A stretch of 64,000 nt of DNA from Girardinichthys multiradiatus (lineage: Eukaryota; Chordata; Actinopteri; Cyprinodontiformes; Goodeidae). The stretch's first letter is position 1; every line of letters starts with the position of its first letter. Shown here one piece after another: positions 60,481 to 64,000 of this stretch. The translations under genes were made by a program, and so were the position numbers. The stretch is taken from positions 14,223,390-14,287,389 of the forward strand of contig NC_061816.1 in the NCBI RefSeq assembly GCF_021462225.1, given 5' to 3'. The notes beneath the pieces are model-generated. The model was not told the origin of the DNA. It saw only the letters and a list, made by a program, of their open reading frames with translations, and searched no databases.

Positions 60481-62540
60481 TGAGAGTAATTAGTCCATCT
60501 CAAGACATTTTTAAGATGGGAGCAAGAACAATACTGAATACTTAGCAAGTGTTGACAAGCACCGGTAGTTGTTTAAAACGGTGTTAATAAACTAACACTT
60601 CACAGTTTCAGTCAGCTGATGGCATAACACCAGCAGCTGGAAAACAGGAGTTAAACTGATTTTTTTAGCTCAATTTATTATTACCACCCAGAGCTACTAA
60701 AAAAACCAATGGCGTTAGGAAACCGACTCAGAAGTGGCGTTTATGAATTCAGTAGAAAATAATCAGGTGTGAGCACAGCTATAAGCAGCACAATGACCTA
60801 CTTATACTCTGACAAGTGATTTTAAAATAAAAAATAAACTGCAGGAATATGACAGTCAGCTTCTGTTATTTCGTTGCTAATCCAACATTTTATTCTCATT
60901 GAAGCGCAGCATTTTTACTTTTTTTGTATTTTAAATGTGACGGATCAAAAGACAGCCTAAACTCCAGAGTTTAAATAATGACTCCTACAATATTTTGAAT
61001 CACTGCTGTTCCCAATGATCCCACCTTTAGTTCTTGATGAAAGCGATTCTTACTTCTGGTCCAGCACCTATCTGCTGCTGGGTTGGCACTGGTTTTTCAG
61101 GGTAAGCGTCAGGTACCTCCTTGTCTGAAAAAACGACTGGTGCCAAGTAAACACTAGCAAAAGTTGAGCAACAGAAATTATTTGGTGGAAAAGGCCAATC
61201 TGAGGCCATTACCTGGAACTGTTTAAAAGGGCCGATTAGGTTGCACCAGACACATTGTGATGGCCTTTCAAGTAACCCTCATCCGCAGCAGTCCAAATGT
61301 TAAAGATTAAAAGTTTTTTTTCTTCCAAACATTAGATATAGTCACTTCTGATATCTTTTATCATTTAATGCTAAAAGATTCTCAAGCTAATCACTTCTGC
61401 CAGTATTCAAAGAAATTCCTAGATTCAGACCTGAATCAAATACTGTTGCCACTTAAACACTGAGCCATGCTTAATCTTTGTTAAAATATCTAAAGAAAAT
61501 AAAAAGGCTGTTCTTTTAAATGAGCTGTTTTATACCAGTCAGTTAAAAACCGTTTCAACCACACAACATTGTTAGCAAAAGTGCTTAATGATGCCAGTGT
61601 ACTGCAGCAATGAATAACACCCACATACTGTGTTACTATTGCTCTTTTCTTATGAATATTTAAACAAGCATTGCTGATCCTGAAGTGGTACCTTTACATT
61701 TCATCGAACACAGATGGTCACACTGAAGCTTTAGTCATTGGCGAGCTGCCATAGAGATGAACTTCATGTCTCGGCTCATGACGAGCTGATTGTCTTTGAC
61801 TGGAGACCGTGGGGGCTGATGGGAGCACATATTCAAGGATGACCACAGGGACATGGCCCAGGTGTCTCATTGCTGAAACGGGAGAGTGAGGCTGTCAAGG
61901 TGTGACATATGAGCTAATGACCTTTGGCCTTGGTAGTTCAATGCAATGGGGGCGTGGAAAGGTAAAGTGCCTCACCAACAGCTTTGAATGCTATTCAAAA
62001 GAGAAGGGAAGGATGATGTGTCACCAAGCATTTAACTAAACCCAGAGTTTGAAACTAGATGTCCTTCAAGTGTCCCTGACTCACAACTGTTTGGCTCCAC
62101 TCCCCTTCACTTTCCACAGGATCTTCAAACAGGACTGTACAATGTGTCTCTTTTCCTCACAGAATCCTGCAAGGCAGTGAAGATTTGAAACAATAAGACA
62201 ATTGTTTGTTAAATTCTGTGCTATAATCCTATGACCCACTTTTGCTCTGTTCACAAAAACCTCCTTGGATTCCTTTGGATGGTTTTTAATCGGAAACCGC
62301 TCTGAACAATAAATTTCCATCATTCGCTGTAAATGCAGACTATTCTCCATCCCCCTCTTGTACAGCCAACTACATAAAACTGACTTGCCTGGTGGGTGAG
62401 CAAAGCAAGAGTCAGGTTTAACCCTATTACGTTTAACAAATGAATGTGGTGTAGGTTTTGATGCCAGAAAGTGATTGGTCGAGTTACATTTTAGAGGCTA
62501 TTAATACATTTTAAAGTGATGACATGGTATGTGTTGCATG
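60481..62540. other. No recognised gene
   Basis: Nothing supported. A less AT-rich stretch (61730-61960) contains TGACCTTTGGCCT (61918-61930), which fits a DR1-type nuclear-receptor element, but a single match of this kind is weak evidence. Confidence 0.4.
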
Positions 62541-62544
62541 ACAG

Positions 62545-62815
62545 AGTGTACATGTACATCTAAAAACATAGAAATATCATAAAAATGTTCAATATTTGTG
62601 AAATATCTCAAACCGTTACTTCTTGTGACTAATGATTATGGCTTACAGATAATTAAAACCAAAAATTCTGTGTTTCGGAAAAATTTGAATGTTGTGAAAA
62701 AGTGAAATATTGGAAACTTGTGGTGCTAATCAACTCAAAATGCCTGCAATGGTTTCCTATGCCTTTAAATTGTTTTTCAGTAAGTTACACAAAGCTAAAG
62801 AACAATTGGTCTGTG
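62545..62815 (+). mobile_element. TcD relic, 5' leader region
   Basis: Phrases such as AATTTGAATGTTGTGAAAAAG, AAATATTGGAAACTTGTGG, GCTAATCAACTCAAAATGCC and GGTTTCCTATGCCTTTAAA follow the order of a TcD-type terminal repeat and leader up to just before the transposase start. The outer end is lost and the transposase does not follow; TcE sequence follows instead. Confidence 0.5.
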
Positions 62816-62829
62816 AATAATTAGCTATA

Positions 62830-63145
62830 GAAGCTAATTACAGTGAGAGCCATTATCCACAGTGGAGAAAACATGGAACAATGGGAAACCTTCCCACAAG
62901 TCACCAACCTACCAAATTTACTTCAAAAATGGATTGAGAACTTATCCTGCAGGTTCTAAAAGAACTTATAAAATATAAACCACTGCAGGATTTACTTAAG
63001 GTCAGTATTCATGATTTAACAATAAAGTGACTGGGCAAAAGTGCCATCTTTGGGAGACGCTCAGGGAGAAAACCGTTTGTGACCAAAAAGAGCACAACAA
63101 GCCGTTTCACATCTGACAAAAAGTGATTCTTATTTAGTTTTCACT
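62830..63145 (+). mobile_element. TcE relic, N-terminal transposase region
   Basis: GTGGAGAAAACATGGAACAATG, then GGGAAACCTTCCCACAAGTC, AAGGTCAGTATTCATGATT, GACTGGGCAAAAGTGCCATC and GACCAAAAAGAGCACAAC form a recognisable but broken run of a Tc1-like transposase N-terminal half in sense orientation. It overlaps in content with the antisense relic at 17040-17570. The catalytic half is absent. Confidence 0.6.
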
Positions 63146-63149
63146 CCAT

Positions 63150-64000
63150 GACTGTAGATGCCTTTTCTGACCAGAATTAGTTTTTTCTTGAATAGTAGGT
63201 GTTTCATCAAAAGGTCCCCAACACAAAGATACAAAGCCAAGAAAAAGCAACAAGACATGGATGTGTGTTACCATGCAGGATGAAGAAAAGTGTGTGGTCC
63301 AGCACAGAGGTTGGTGTTTTGAATAATACCATCGACTTGACCTGTGACACCTACACCCACCTCAGTCTGCAGAGTTTCATTATTCAGTCGGTCCACAGGG
63401 GTACAAAAAAAAAAAAAAGAAGTACTGGGACCGTAGAAATGATATGAGAAATCCAGTAGCTGACCCATGTCTAATATGATGCATCAGATTGTACATTAGA
63501 TTGTAGGAAACGTCGAGAACAGCAAGAAGCTTCTCTTTATCTGTTTTTTCTATGGTTATAAACTGCGTTGCTCGGCTGGAAAAAGTGACGTCTTAGTTTG
63601 GCTGTTTGAGTTTACATTCAACCAAATAGGTTTACTTTCCCATCAAGAGGAGGCAACTTACAAAGTTTAAACTGTCCGTAAATTAAATGATGACATGCAA
63701 CAAGCTTTATGTTTTAAAAAGGGGAAGAAAAGAAGCATAATTCACTCAAAATGTGGAATTTCAACATAGGAAGCAGCCAACTAACAGCAACTTAAAGTGA
63801 AATGGTTTGTTTTAATATCTTATTAAAAATGTTATACACTATACTGAAAAAAGTATTTGTCTATTTTTACTTATGATTAAAGTTCCCATACATCCTATTC
63901 TGAATCTATAAAAAGGTCCAATTTGTTGATGGATCCACCATTGTCAGCAATTGCAACTTTAACTATTCTGTAAACATCTTCCACAAGGTTTAGGAGTGTG
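63150..64000. other. No recognised gene
   Basis: A poly-A run near 63404-63418 and short frames only. The window ends in unannotated AT-rich sequence. Confidence 0.4.

Noticed and set aside
61918..61930. DR1-type nuclear-receptor site TGACCTTTGGCCT
   Set aside because: A single 13-base match is expected by chance in a window this size; there is no supporting gene or conservation data.

Overview
The window looks like intergenic or deep intronic DNA from a teleost fish. It is AT-rich, contains no operon-like gene packing, and is full of repeats typical of ray-finned fish: many Tc1/mariner transposons, L2-type and jockey-like LINE pieces, solo LTRs, a fish-type (CATC)n array and (TA)n/(CA)n microsatellites. 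The repeat set fits a percomorph or cyprinodontiform-like fish, but the species cannot be fixed from this sequence. I found no complete host protein-coding gene. The only host-gene candidates are a possible first exon with a splice donor near 18.0-18.64 kb and a weak coding-like stretch near 39.2-39.36 kb.

For this window I name seven Tc1-like families by their ends. TcA starts CACTSCTMAAAAAAATAAAGGG. TcB starts CAGGTCCTTCTCAAAA. TcC starts CAGGGGTTGGACAATG. TcD starts CAGGTGCATCTCAA. TcE and TcF are internal relics only. TcG starts CAGTGCCTTGCGAAAG. Layout: 0-4.2 kb holds a dead TcA copy, a decayed TcG copy and a TcB/TcC mosaic. 4.2-11.9 kb is mostly unannotated, with one relic at 9.2-9.5 kb. 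11.9-14.1 kb is a chain of LINE RT tail, TcG deletion derivative and L2 3' end. 14.8-14.9 kb has two strong hairpins. 16.9-17.9 kb holds Tc1 relics. 22.6-24.2 kb holds a dispersed repeat, a tetranucleotide array and a second L2 3' end in the opposite orientation.

25.9-29.2 kb is the most active-looking block. It has a complete TcB element with an intact 334-codon DD34E transposase, long (TA)n/(CA)n runs abutting the transposon ends, a short TcC deletion derivative, a TcD relic and an L2 scrap. 30.6-33.1 kb is an L2-like 3' tail split by a 1.8-kb solo LTR with a 4-bp target duplication. 33.3-37.2 kb is an old TcG copy split by an L2 LINE. That LINE keeps a 618-codon reverse-transcriptase frame, but its catalytic YADD box reads YANN and it lacks an endonuclease.

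37.2-64 kb contains scattered TcF, TcG, TcC, TcB, TcD and TcE copies, a second solo LTR (45.8-47.3 kb), a GC-rich repeat block (49.6-50.3 kb), a ZNF143-like hairpin site, and a diverged tandem array (60.0-60.5 kb).

The genes do not form a pathway. Only the 334-aa TcB transposase looks possibly functional. It could in principle act on the TcB ends here and elsewhere in the genome. Everything else is broken or non-autonomous. Family names and consensus comparisons rest on recall of common fish repeats and on copy-to-copy comparison inside the window, not on a database search.
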